A stretch of DNA of 64,000 nucleotides from Cyanodermella asteris (lineage: Eukaryota > Ascomycota > Lecanoromycetes > Ostropales > Stictidaceae). Under the pieces are notes generated by a model. That model was not told the DNA's origin. It saw nothing but the letters and a program-made list of their open reading frames with translations, and did not search any database. A program made the position numbers and the translations under genes. Where the stretch lies: contig UYJD01000005.1 of NCBI GenBank assembly GCA_900618795.1, forward strand, positions 899,644 to 963,643. Direction: 5' to 3'. This document shows, in pieces, positions 43,843 through 54,212 of this stretch (its first letter is position 1; each line of letters begins with the position of its first letter).

Positions 43843-44394
43843 ATGTCTCGCTACGCAGCAACCCACCAAGACTCCGCCAGACCCAACGACGCCCGACCCC
43901 CCGCCCTCCAAATCATCTCGGACGACAAACCTGCAAACCACCCTATCCGACAAAGACCATCATCGCAACCGGCACCTCCGGTATCGGCATCGAAACCGCC
44001 CTCGCCCTCGCCCCCCACTGGCGCCCGCCTCCTCCTCCTCCTCCTCCTCCTCCTCCTCCACCGAGTCCGCAAACCTCGCCAAAAGGAAACCACCACGGTG
44101 CACCGACATCCTCTCTCCCCCGTGCCGCGTCGACCTTTTTCCCAAACCGACACCTCGTCCCTCCAGAGCGTACGCTCCGGCGACGGCGGGCACACGTTCG
44201 AAAGGCGGGTCGACGGCGTCGTCTTTTGGAAGGAGTGGGAGGGAAAGGCCGGGCAGTAATCTCGAGGATTGCAATGTTGCGAAGCCTTTTAGTGGGCAGG
44301 TGCTGAAGGCGGGGGTTATGGAGCCACGCTTTTTGATGAGGAGAAGGAGACGAGGCTGTGGGCTGAGGCGAGCAAGCTGGTTGGACTTGCGTGA
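43843..44394 (+). pseudogene. Decayed short-chain dehydrogenase/reductase
   Basis: The start MSRYAATHQDSARPNDARP is typical of a fungal SDR family. The cofactor-binding region is still readable in another frame as TIIATGTSGIGIETALALA (nucleotides about 43960-44018), where TGxxxGIG is the NAD(P) motif. A further shift at a C run leads to TGARL and then a CTC/CCT repeat (44029-44059). The last part survives at 44317-44394 as YGATLFDEEKETRLWAEASK and a stop, the usual SDR C-terminus. At least two frameshifts, a low-complexity expansion and loss of most of the middle, including the YxxxK active site, mean no enzyme can be made. Full-length relatives need about 1 kb; only 0.55 kb remains. Confidence 0.75.
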
Positions 44395-45048
44395 GACTTT
44401 GGTCTGGAGGTCATCAGACAAAGTGCGTAACACGGCCTGCTCATTAATGCCGAAAAAGCGGAACAATTCAAAGCTTCCATAGACGGGATCACTAGACTCT
44501 CTTGGGCTATCGGCGGGTTGTCTTATCTCATAATCCAATACGACTTTCAATTGCTTGAGTTTCAGCTCTATGTGTGCGAAGTATATGACGAAGCAAAAAC
44601 TCAGCAAAACTCAGCCAGACTCAGTCAGACTCAGCCAAGCGTTTCCGCAGATGCAAAACGTCGCTGCATGTGAAATGACCGACCGATACTTAGCCCAAGA
44701 TATTCCCCTCGGTCTTCCGGCCGTAGTAAAAGCCTCCGGTGGCTTTCTGCCATGAAGCCACGAGGCCCCTGCTGCAAACCCCATCACAACTCCTGAACTG
44801 TATGCTCCAGCATGCCTTCCAAACCGCAAACGAATGACAGCAAAACTCGCGAATGACCGACCGATCAATCTATGTATAACTCAGCTCCACGCCAATGCAA
44901 AAACAAGATGCTTGCAAAAGTTCCAAAACCCATTTCTTCCATCATGAATAGCGCTACCTGAGAAAGCCTTCCGTAACGTTCATTTGTCTTCCATTCATTC
45001 CCACATCGTCAAGTTCATGCAGTGTGTTGTCCCGTTCGCAATAACCTC
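44395..45048. other. Convergent intergenic region with a 10-bp repeat
   Basis: About 650 bp. Four near-identical 10-bp units (TCAGCCAGAC-like) sit at 44601-44640. No gene. Confidence 0.6.
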
Positions 45049-48000
45049 TCATCGTCCTCCCATCATGATACCCTCATCATCTTCGCCCTTCAAACTCATG
45101 AAACCGCCCTGCATTGGGGTATCGATGAGGGCCTCCTCGCTCTCGATGCTGCTTGCTGGACTGCCACTTCCGCTCGTGTCTTCCAGAGCATTGTCACCAT
45201 GCGCAGATGGACTCTGCGTCCCATCGAAGCCGAAACCTAGTTGCCTATTGAATTCTGCTGTCGGGGTCCTATCCAGACTTGCTTTCGCCAATGCTGCAGC
45301 TAAACTTCCAGCTGTTGGTGGTCGTGAACCTCCATTTTCCGCTATCGGAGGTAAGAAAAAGCCCGCCTCCTCAGCCGTCAGATCTGTGGCCATTTTTCCC
45401 TCGGTTTCTGGGCCGTCAGCTGGGTAGAGGCCCTGTGTCAAGCAGGCGTTGCGGTGGAGATAGCTCTCCAACCTTGTTGTCTCGTTACTCCATTGGTCGT
45501 CCAATTTGTTCACGGCGGCGTTAAGGTCTTGTTCCGTATAGCCAGCAGCTGCAAGCGCAGCGCTGTGGTGACCGTGGTTCGAGTTTGCCGACGAATGACT
45601 GCTGCTATGTGCGAGGGTCGGGCGGAAGGTCGGAGCAGACGAAGAGCTGGACCGGGCAGAGTTCGCCGACCGGGACGAGTTGCGTGATGTACTCGAGGGT
45701 CGACCATGACCAGTAAGTCCGCTGACAGAGCGCTTGAGGGTGGTCTTGGAGCTCGAAACGAAAGAAGACGCTGCACTTGGTTCCCTTGTCAAAGTCGAGC
45801 CACCCAGAATTGCACTGACTTCACGATTAGTCCTGGCAGTGTGAGCAGCACGGTCCAGCTCCATGGCGGGAAGGTACACTAATGTCGTATTCCTCTGAAG
45901 AGCGTTGAGAATGGAGGTGAAGGCTTGAAGCGTAATCTCGTTATCGTCGCAGTAGAGTTCCTGAAGAGTAGTGTTCTGCTCGAGAACGGTCGCTAGTGCG
46001 GCCGCGCCGGGCAGACCGAGTTGTTGATGCTGGCAGTGCAAGGATCGAAGAGTGTTGTTCTTTGCAAGCCCTTTGAGTGCTTCCGGAAGGCGCTTGCCGA
46101 GAGTTGATGCCTCGAGATGGGCGGTTTCTCCCGAAATGTTGAGTTCCTCCAAACATTGGTTTTCCTCAAACAAGGCTTTGAGCGTCTGGCATGTCTCCGC
46201 GCTCGCATCGAATGGTAAAGAGACATGTGACATGTCCAAGAACTTGAGAGATTTGTTCTTTCTGACAGCTTCGAGGAATGCTCTGAAATGCGATTCGTTG
46301 CTGTACTCGAGCGACCGGATCGCTAGCGACTCAGGCGTAGCCGACCGCTCAATCTGGGCGACAATGCTTGCATGATTCTCTTGGCCAATGCGGTTTCGGC
46401 TCACGTCCAGATGCAGCTTTCTTGGCTCTTCTCTATTCGCAGACAATGACTGTAAGATCACGGCAATCTCTTTTCCGGTGAGCTGACACGAATCGAGAAT
46501 CAGCTCACGCATGTTGCTAGACTGCGCATCCCTCAGATATGCTGCAAGATCGTCGACTGTGGTTTGCGTCAGAGGGGTGCCAGAGAGTTTCAAAGACTCT
46601 AGACGCCAATTGACAAGAACGTGAAAGGGAAGCAGGCTGACTCTCGAATCCTCCAATACGCAATGCCCAATGTTCAAGGACCGCAGGTTTCTGAAAACGG
46701 CAAGATCCTCGATGAATCTTTCCCCGATCTTCCAAGACGATCCAGAGATATCGATGCATTCGAGGGTCTTCGCTTGATACCGCATGCCTTCCGAAACTAT
46801 TCGTAAACCCCCGTAAGAGAGGCCACAGCCTCCCATCTCGATAGCCCGGAATTCACAAGACTTTTTCAACGCTGTAGAGTACAAACATTCGACGTCCGAT
46901 TCAGAAAGAGCCAGACCGTTGAGGATTATCCAATCGACATTGGTCAATCGCTGAGAACACAAGAGCATCAGGGCTTCGATGATTTCTGTGCTTGCGTATT
47001 TCGGGTGTCCCGTCTCGGTGCGTCTCGATTGAAGGCTGTCGCTGAAATCTAGTCTTCTGAGCCTTTCGTTTTGGACGGCCAGGTTTTGTATCTCTTGAAT
47101 CAGTAGCGATAGCTTCTCGACGTTCGGCCTGTCCAGAGGTTGGCCGACCCTGGTAGTCCAGCAGACATGCTCACTACCAAGCCTATCCACAAGGGTGTGT
47201 AAAGCATCCAGTTTGACGCCCTTGAAAGATAGAGAGTTGAACGAATCGTTGCACCGGAGGGCGCGGAGAACGGAAAGAAGTTCCAGTGACGAGTAATTTG
47301 GACGCTCGTTGGCATTTGCGGGTTGCAAAAGTTGAAATTGCGGAGCATCTTCGCAATAGTAATTGATGGAATATCTAATGTTTTCGGGATTAAGCTTGTA
47401 CGCGGAGCAGTAGGCTGCCATTGTACGGACAAAGCCAAGGTTGTCCTCCATTTCGGTCGGAGCTGGTGAAGGAGGATGCGGCGAGCTGGGAGGGACCGAC
47501 CAAGTAAGAGGTTGTTCGAAGTACAGAGGGCGTATGTACTCGGTCGCCTGTTTGACGCAATGCGCTATCTCACCAATGGAGGCAGAAGCGAGATGCAAAT
47601 TGGTGGGTGACTGCATAGGTAGGCGGAAGCTGAGTTGAAAGGAATCATCCGTTGGTGAGAGATGTATGTACGAAAGCGCAGCAAGGCCGTAAGAGGACCC
47701 GTTGATCTCTGCGATTGAAGTGCTGGAGGAGGGTTTCGTGAAACGCATCAACGGTATCAGGTGAATCCTAAATAACCCAATAACGAGGTAGCAGACGTTG
47801 GAGAGCAGTTTGCCAAGGTCGTCAGACGATGACCGGGCCCCAGACTTTGTAGCGCGCTGGGATACCGTGAATATCTGAAAGTGTTGGGGGTCGTAGTCGT
47901 TCTCGTTCTCCAGTATCCTCGCGGCGTATTCGACCGTCTTTCTCGAATATTGGTATCCTCCAGCAATCCTAAACTTTGTCACAGCGCCTTTCAGCATGCT

Positions 48001-48786
48001 CAGCCATGTATCCGCCTCTTGTGGATCGTGCAGCTGCATCGTGAAAGTAGAGGCAACATTCGTCGTGTCGTCAAGATGAGCAACCTCGACGGTAAAATAA
48101 GGACGGCCATCGTCCAGCCTGTACACTGCAACAATTTGGCGCACAGGAACATTGGAAAGGTCGTCGGAGGATACTTCGTGATTGGAGCTGCTCGAGCCCT
48201 TTCTAAGATGACGATTGGCTTCGCTCCCACTACTGTTCGGCGGCGTAAGATTGGGGAACAGCTCTTCGGCCTTTGACTGGCTTTTGAAGCGGACCAAGTG
48301 TGTCTCGGTCAGTACGAGATATTGGTTCTTCTTCCTGAACATGCCACCACCCATCTGAACCTCGCCGTGGTGCAGGAGCACCATGTGCTCCGGATCCATG
48401 GTGGGTATGCCGTCGACCTGGGTGCCCCACGAGGTCCTCGTCGTCGATTTTCCGAGCGACTCATCGTCGCCCAGGGAGTGCAAGGAATGTATAGACTTGA
48501 TGGAGCCAAAGATGCTGGAGGGACGGGACGCTTTCGAGTGCGATCGGGATTTGAGAGCAGGCGAGGGCGTGCTTTGCTGACTGGCGTCCGAGTCGGTTCG
48601 TTTCAACGGGAGCGGCGAGCTTGTGGAGGGCGACGGCGTGGAGATCAGGGAGCTGGGCCGCAGTTTTTTCTTCAAGACGCCGGTTCGGCCCTCGGGCGGC
48701 GGACTGGCAGAATCACGAATAGGAGCGAGGGACGAGAGGGAGGGCTTGAAGATGCTCAAGCTCTTCCGGCGGCGTCGGTCACCCAT
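45049..48786 (-). CDS. Large PH-like plus leucine-rich-repeat protein
   Basis: Single-exon, 1245 aa, starting MGDRRRRKSLSIFKPS at 48786. The frame stays open upstream to 49116, but that part is Cys/Arg-rich and not protein-like for this family. Residues 1-120 are basic and Ser-rich. A PH-like domain covers about 135-270 (HHGEVQMGGGMFRKKNQYLV; FTMQLHDPQEADTWLSMLKG). A second folded region follows (about 290-560), then an RNI-type leucine-rich repeat array (about 560-1000; LRSLNIGHCVLEDS, LESLKLSGTPLT, MRELILDSCQLTG, LKFLDMSHVSLPF). The C-terminal 240 residues are disordered. PH + LRR order recalls CARMIL-like cortical scaffolds, which is an inference. A role at membranes or the actin cortex is plausible. 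Confidence 0.8.
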   Translation of the reverse strand: MGDRRRRKSLSIFKPSLSSLAPIRDSASPPPEGRTGVLKKKLRPSSLISTPSPSTSSPLPLKRTDSDASQQSTPSPALKSRSHSKASRPSSIFGSIKSIHSLHSLGDDESLGKSTTRTSWGTQVDGIPTMDPEHMVLLHHGEVQMGGGMFRKKNQYLVLTETHLVRFKSQSKAEELFPNLTPPNSSGSEANRHLRKGSSSSNHEVSSDDLSNVPVRQIVAVYRLDDGRPYFTVEVAHLDDTTNVASTFTMQLHDPQEADTWLSMLKGAVTKFRIAGGYQYSRKTVEYAARILENENDYDPQHFQIFTVSQRATKSGARSSSDDLGKLLSNVCYLVIGLFRIHLIPLMRFTKPSSSTSIAEINGSSYGLAALSYIHLSPTDDSFQLSFRLPMQSPTNLHLASASIGEIAHCVKQATEYIRPLYFEQPLTWSVPPSSPHPPSPAPTEMEDNLGFVRTMAAYCSAYKLNPENIRYSINYYCEDAPQFQLLQPANANERPNYSSLELLSVLRALRCNDSFNSLSFKGVKLDALHTLVDRLGSEHVCWTTRVGQPLDRPNVEKLSLLIQEIQNLAVQNERLRRLDFSDSLQSRRTETGHPKYASTEIIEALMLLCSQRLTNVDWIILNGLALSESDVECLYSTALKKSCEFRAIEMGGCGLSYGGLRIVSEGMRYQAKTLECIDISGSSWKIGERFIEDLAVFRNLRSLNIGHCVLEDSRVSLLPFHVLVNWRLESLKLSGTPLTQTTVDDLAAYLRDAQSSNMRELILDSCQLTGKEIAVILQSLSANREEPRKLHLDVSRNRIGQENHASIVAQIERSATPESLAIRSLEYSNESHFRAFLEAVRKNKSLKFLDMSHVSLPFDASAETCQTLKALFEENQCLEELNISGETAHLEASTLGKRLPEALKGLAKNNTLRSLHCQHQQLGLPGAAALATVLEQNTTLQELYCDDNEITLQAFTSILNALQRNTTLVYLPAMELDRAAHTARTNREVSAILGGSTLTREPSAASSFVSSSKTTLKRSVSGLTGHGRPSSTSRNSSRSANSARSSSSSAPTFRPTLAHSSSHSSANSNHGHHSAALAAAGYTEQDLNAAVNKLDDQWSNETTRLESYLHRNACLTQGLYPADGPETEGKMATDLTAEEAGFFLPPIAENGGSRPPTAGSLAAALAKASLDRTPTAEFNRQLGFGFDGTQSPSAHGDNALEDTSGSGSPASSIESEEALIDTPMQGGFMSLKGEDDEGIMMGGR

Positions 48787-51700
48787 TGTGGCGGCGATGG
48801 CGGCCAGGACAGCTGATGAAGACGCTCGGCGCCAATTGCACGGCACGGCGTGCGTCTGGTCGTGACACAGCAGACGGGGCAGCCAGAGGAAGCGATTGGG
48901 AGCGATGAAGCGACAGCAGCAGCTACAGGCTGAGCCACGCAAGCGCCGGGTGAACCATCTGAGTGCGGGCGAACAGGGCGGCAGTCGTTCAGGAGGGGAG
49001 GCGATATGGAGGAGGGAACGAAGCTGGGATGTAGTGGAGGCGGCGGAGGCAGGTAGGATGAGCAGGGAGATGGTGAGCCTCGGAAGGAAGTAGGATGTGA
49101 GAGTTCTGCACTGCAATCATGAGAGTGAAAGCGAGAGTGAGAGTGAGAGTGAGAGTGAGCGTGGAGTTGCGAGATTCCAGTGAGCGATGATGGCCTGCTT
49201 GCTGGCGGCGGAAGCAGGGCGGCGCGCGGAGCCTCTTCCTCCTCCTTCCTCTTCTTCTTCCTTCTTGCTTCTCCCACTTCTAACGGCTCGTCGGCCTTGG
49301 CTTTTTGTTCTTTTCTTTCTCGACCTGCGCTGCGCGTGCTGGGCGGAGCTCTGGGAGAGCAGAGAGTGGGTTGGCGTTGGCCCTTGTAGGGCACTGGAAG
49401 CGCACTACTGTTGGTGGAGAAATGGCTTGTTGGAATCCGATATGGGCGTCAGAAAGTTTCGTAGCGGCCCAGAAACCAGAGCAAAAGCAATGCGATGACG
49501 CTCAGCATGCAGCTTCAAACACGAGAAGCTTCGTCTCCAACACGAGTCTCGCAAGCTCCAACGAAGACAAAATCAGCCACGACAAGAGAATGGGAACTGC
49601 TCCGCCGCCTTTTGTGCACACAATCCGCCTTTGTTCTCCAGAGTCCAGACGACAAGCTACACAAGGATGAAACTGAGCTAAGGCTACGGAATGTGGGCCC
49701 TACAGCACAAGACAGGCCTCCATCACCACCGAGGTCTGAATACGACGCTACCAGGCCATCGTCACGACCGCGTGTACATTTGCCGACGCTAGCACTGCTG
49801 CCATGCACATAGCTAGTGTACAACTCCACACGGTCCTGTCTGGCAAGCACGAAGATGATGCAACAAGGATGCACACCTAATCCAGCTCTCCATTCGAGCC
49901 TCGCCGACCTCAATTCTGCCCAATGACCGGGGCTGCAGCCCTGATTTCCGCCTCGCAGCTCCGCGTCACTGGCTGCTTTCCGCTAGCCCAACCCCAGGCA
50001 CGTCTCAGACCGGATCGAGATCCGCACAGCAGGATTCGGGGTGTTTCTGGACCTGGTCTAACCCCTCCAGAGTCGTTACCTTGCAAGGGTTGGTGTGCTC
50101 GTTATTGCGACAGAGTCCGACTGAACAGCGCCAGCTTGAGCAGAATTGCGTTTCATTGTTGAGCCTTTATTAATCGCGCATGTCGAAATAACGCCCCGCC
50201 GCATGTCCACAATTCCACGGGAACGACATCATCCGACAGCGGCGTCATGGTTATCGCCCTCGACCTACGGGACTGTAAACTCTATGTACCGCCTGCGCTC
50301 AACCTTGGGAGAGAGAAGGCCGTTTTATCTCGGCATAGCTCAAAAGTCTGTCACTGAGCTCAAGCCGAGCATCTCATTGGTCACCTTGTCTTGCCTTCGT
50401 ATAAATAGGCTTTTTACACAGCGGAGTCAAAGTTGGGATTCTAGCTGTAAGGGAAATTGTCCATGAGCTTAGCTTCACGTCCTGCTCAGCGGCTGTCAAA
50501 AGTCGCGCGCAAGGAATTCCAGCCTCATCTACTTGCGCACCTGTTGCGGCGCTGTGTGACTTTACAGGACTCAATGGCTGACAGGGCCGACGGTTCTATC
50601 TGACCAGTGTCGGCCTTTCGTTTAACAAGCCGTGGGTGGACGGCCTACGTGCTTTACGCCAAGAAGTATAATCGCCACGAGACAGTCCTGCCAGCTCATC
50701 ATCTGTTATCATTCTTAGCCACACGAACAATACTCCGTAGGATGCCCACGAATGAACTACACGTTCACATGACCCCAGTTGGACCCAGCGATATAGGCTC
50801 GTGTCACACCGCTCCCGTGGTAACGAGCTAAAAATTTAACGGCACGAGGATAAGCTCGCCTGTGGAGTAACGAGATAATGTGCGTAGGAGATCATGCTTG
50901 CGGCCGCTTGATCCATCGACCCAATTCGAAGCTAGTATCATCCAAGCTCAGTGGGCTCGACCAAAAAAGCCACATCAAAGGACTTGCTTATCGTCGCCGT
51001 TATCTGCCAGTCGATGGCACTCGTGGGCGGATCGCGTTGCGAGCGGATTTAGCCTGATTCGGCGATGACTAAGGTTGCTCAATCTCCAACCTCTTCCACG
51101 GATCTCGACGCTACGGTCCTTGCGGTCACTTTCCATCCAGTACTGGTAGCTCGACTGCTGTACGGTACGGTTGGTTGCCGTGCTCGTTTACAATCGTTGA
51201 ACCGAAAAGTATCTTGCATTGTCACGTTGACTCCCCTCATCTCGCATCAAGCCCCCCCCCCCACACGCGATTTGACCGAGGCAATTTTGTCGACGCAATC
51301 AAACAAGTTTGCTATCACGTCTACGAATGTGGACCACATGAGTTTACTGGTTGTGAAGGTATAACTGTCGTTTCTTCCGCAAGATCTTTCGCTGGGCGTT
51401 CGTCCAAGGTGAGACGTGGTCCTTATCACAAAATGCCCTATTTCACATGCATATTGCGGTCTGTCATGTGTAAAATGCTGTGATTGGGGCTATCCATGGT
51501 GTATGATATTTACCCAAATATCGTCCGGTTGAGAGTTGAAGTCGTGATCGAATCGTGACTTCCTTGATGATCCGATAGGCAACAGACCGGCCGGCGTGAT
51601 GATCCAAACCGCGGCCTGCATCTTTTGTTGTGCCACGACTTGAATCATCCAAGTACTAAACACGAGTCCCATACAAGGTTCTCATATCTAACGTTCCATA

Positions 51701-51801
51701 GGTCGTGCTTTTGATAGCCAAGGCAAAACAGCTCGCAACGACGTACAAAGCCCGGAGCCCTGCCAAGCTATGGTCTCCCTCTCACTCCTCACGCCTCAGC
51801 T
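48787..51801. other. Long intergenic region with a hexamer repeat, no supported gene
   Basis: About 3 kb upstream of the PH-LRR gene. A (GAGAGT)n tract lies at 49121-49160, and TCTTCC-rich purine/pyrimidine strand bias continues to 49270, consistent with promoter or 5' UTR. A nine- or ten-base C run occurs near 51251. Remaining frames are short and unrelated to any family I know. Confidence 0.5.
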
Positions 51802-52221
51802 TCACTCCTCCTCATCATCATCTTCAGGCGGCGTGTACATTCCCCATAGATTGCCGTTAGGTCTTGGAGTCGCCACAGGTCTTGGAGCCACCTGAGCATT
51901 CGGAGCTACTCGAGGTCTCGCAGCAAAGGGGTACACTGGAGCCATATAAGAAGGCCGTGAAGCCGCCACCGGCATCGGAGCTACTTGAGGTCTCGAATCA
52001 AAGGGATACATCGGAGCCACATAAGGAGGCCGTGAAGCCGCCATAGGTCTCGAGGCAACCCGAGATCTCGAAGTAAAGGTATACGACGGCGTCACATGAG
52101 GGTTCGAATCCAAGTAAGGATTCGTAGCAACGCTAGGCTGTGAAGTCCCCATAGGCCTCCGCTCCCAGAAAGACTGTGCAGCCGCTGTAGGCCTCCGAGC
52201 CGCCACAGACCTCGAAGATCC
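51802..52221 (-). other. Open continuation of the next gene beyond an in-frame TAG, with 25-residue repeats
   Basis: The same frame as the gene at 52222-53070 stays open for about 139 further codons. It reads basic/proline-rich sequence with two 25-residue tandem repeats (consensus VAxxPxAASRPxYxAPxYPF, then RP) and a weaker third copy, ending in acidic EDDDEEE. No ATG lies near its start. Either the TAG is bypassed (splicing or readthrough), or this is the tail of a gene recently truncated by a nonsense change. 16 of 25 residues agree between the two best repeats. Confidence 0.5.
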
Positions 52222-53070
52222 CTAAGGCTTCGGATCGACCTTGGGTTTCGGAGCAGCCATGCGACGAATCTGATCGTCAATGAAATCGTCCAGAGTCATC
52301 TCATCGTCGATCATGATATCATCCACTTTTATGTCTGCAGCACGGTTCCTTCCTTCTGCTTGGTAATCTTCAATCTCTTCGAGCTCTGCCGGGCCAGGGA
52401 TTCTGATCACCTCTCCGCTCAGAACGCGGGAGTGGAAACCGGTCGAATCCGGGTAAGACATGATTTCCTCATCTTCCAGCCAGAAAGGCATGGTCGGCGG
52501 AGCTCTCGGGTGAGAGGGGGCGTCCGGCATGTTGGGGGCGATGGAGCCCCGACGACCAGAGGGCGCTGCGTGTTCGCTTAATAACCAGGGTGTGACAGCA
52601 GGGACTGGTTCCTTTCCCTTTCCTTTTCCTTTCGGAGCTGCAGGGGCAGTCGATGACAATGTCGCGCCAGCAGCTGCTGGTTTCTTTCCCTTCCCTTTAT
52701 TTCGCGGGGCTGTAGATATGCTTGACGGTGGAGCTTCGCCAACTGTGGCTGATGCATCTGCCTTCGACTTGTCCTTTGTCTTGCTTTTGCTTTTTGGCTT
52801 GACATCTGAGGTTGCCTGTGAGGCAGAGGTCGGTTCGGCGGCGTACTCGTCACCCGCGGGCCTGGTCTTGTTAGCAAAGGACGGACGACCTTTAACCGCA
52901 ATGTCATCATCATCAACATACTGTGCCGTCATCGTCTCCTGTTGGAGACGACGTCGTCGCCTTCGCGTAGCCTCAAGATCGTAAGTCAAGGTACTAAGCA
53001 GCTCCGGGTTGCCTGCCGCGATTTCGCTTATCTGCGCCAGCATGGACTGGTACTCTGCTTCATCAGCCAT
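52222..53070 (-). CDS. Orphan low-complexity protein (282 aa to the first stop)
   Basis: Starts MADEAEYQSMLAQISEIAAG with a short helical N-terminus and an Arg block (RRRRRRLQQE). A Lys/Ser/Ala/Pro-rich middle has repeated KGKGK motifs (RNKGKGKKPAAAG; PKGKGKGKEPVPA). A conserved-looking acidic segment follows (LEDEEIMSYPDSTGFHSRVL; VDDIMIDDEMTLDDFIDDQI). It stops at TAG (52222-52224), yet the frame continues to 51802. A 105-nt GT...AG segment ending exactly at this TAG could be an intron, since it would keep the frame, but its donor is weak. I recognise no family. The basic/acidic layout could suit a nuclear protein. Confidence 0.6.
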   Translation of the reverse strand: MADEAEYQSMLAQISEIAAGNPELLSTLTYDLEATRRRRRRLQQETMTAQYVDDDDIAVKGRPSFANKTRPAGDEYAAEPTSASQATSDVKPKSKSKTKDKSKADASATVGEAPPSSISTAPRNKGKGKKPAAAGATLSSTAPAAPKGKGKGKEPVPAVTPWLLSEHAAPSGRRGSIAPNMPDAPSHPRAPPTMPFWLEDEEIMSYPDSTGFHSRVLSGEVIRIPGPAELEEIEDYQAEGRNRAADIKVDDIMIDDEMTLDDFIDDQIRRMAAPKPKVDPKP

Positions 53071-54032
53071 GGTGCTAACGATAGTGCGGCTTCTCTAATC
53101 TCGTGGACAGGAAAGCTACAGAGCTTAGTTGGATGATGTGTGCATAGATGTCGTTCAGATTGCAAGAGAGACTGAATACTTGAGGGAAGAAGTAGGTCTG
53201 AAAGAGGTGGTAGACAAGCCGGCGTTCTCGCTGAGGCAGAATTTCAATCTGAACAGTTCGCTGCTAATATTGAGTCTGGCGCGAAAAACTCTGCACGATG
53301 TCATCGTCGAGGTGCGCGCTTGCAGTGGACGCAACTGTCTTATGGAGGCTGCCTGCCGTCTCTCAATTCAGGAAAGGGGCTTCTTTCAGTCGCGGGTGAA
53401 TGGCAAACTGCTTTCTTTGACGGTGAAGGTGGTAAGGATTGATGTGCAATCACTCGCGACTGCGAGTTTGATCATCAATCGTGAAAACGCTCAGCTTCGT
53501 CCCGGGGCCTAGGTTCGGATTGCCATGCCATTTTATAGGGTTTTCGATGTGTCGGTAGCTGGCTGTCTACCGTTTGACTGGGCCAAGGTCGAGAATTTGG
53601 GACTGAGTCACGAACGGCGACAAGCCACTGATCGCCACAGGAGCCAACCGCGCGTTCGCTACACATGATGCGGTATCAGCTTTGTAGCTCATATCAAACA
53701 TCTTGATGGAGCGACCATTCCAGACGACGACAAACGACTTTGATACTACGGACTTAGCAGCTGGGATACAAAGCAACACACGCTGGTGATCCTGAACGAA
53801 TGACCTGACACTAAACAGCGGTTGTCTTAAAACTTGTGTTCATGGTCTAAGTGAGAACGACACGCATGCGTGTTACTGCCGGCAAACATACTTGGGCCTT
53901 CATGCCCAAACCCTGTCACACCTTTCCCAATCTTCGCCCCTTTCACAGCATGGCAGGACGCTGTGGAGACATCAGTCGCAACGCATCATCACAGCTCCAA
54001 GGGGACCTACCTCACCCTCGTCTGACAGAAAT
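53071..54032. other. Intergenic region, no firm gene
   Basis: About 960 bp. A 127-codon plus-strand frame at 53129-53512 has no signal, domain or biased codon pattern that I trust. Otherwise empty. Confidence 0.5.
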
Positions 54033-54212
54033 TCATTCTCCTTGAGGGAACTGGCATTCACAGGTCGAGCCACTGCTGGACGGAGGACAGTGGCCACAGT
54101 ATTCGCCGTTGCTGTTCTGGATGCAATCACCCGAGTCGCAGAAGCCGTCGACGGCGAGGGTGGCAGGCAGGCTGAGTGCCAGGACGAAGAGGTAGGTCAG
54201 TTTGAACTGCAT
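54033..54212 (-). CDS. Small secreted six-cysteine protein, copy A
   Basis: 59 aa, single exon, too short for routine gene calling. Signal peptide MQFKLTYLFVLALSLPATLA is followed by a 39-residue mature region with exactly six cysteines spaced C-x4-C-x8-C-x2-C-x8-C-x-C (FCDSGDCIQ; YCGHC; TCECQF). The neighbour at 54784-55006 has the same spacing and shared residues (CIQ, CGxC), so the two are paralogues lying in the same orientation. A TATA-like element (ATATAAAG) lies 89 nt upstream. Small size, secretion and paired cysteines fit the candidate-effector/antimicrobial class of fungal small secreted proteins. No function can be assigned. No known family came to mind. Confidence 0.7.
   Translation of the reverse strand: MQFKLTYLFVLALSLPATLAVDGFCDSGDCIQNSNGEYCGHCPPSSSGSTCECQFPQGE

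Noticed and set aside
48787-49116. 110-residue N-terminal extension of the PH-LRR protein
   Set aside because: Cys/Arg-rich and overlapping the GAGAGT repeat. The ATG at 48786 opens on a normal basic Ser-rich start.
52100-52112. GGTTCGAATCC-like B box
   Set aside because: Lies inside repeat-coding sequence. No tRNA fold around it.
53129-53512. 127-codon plus-strand frame
   Set aside because: No signal peptide, domain or homology impression. Likely chance in a promoter region.
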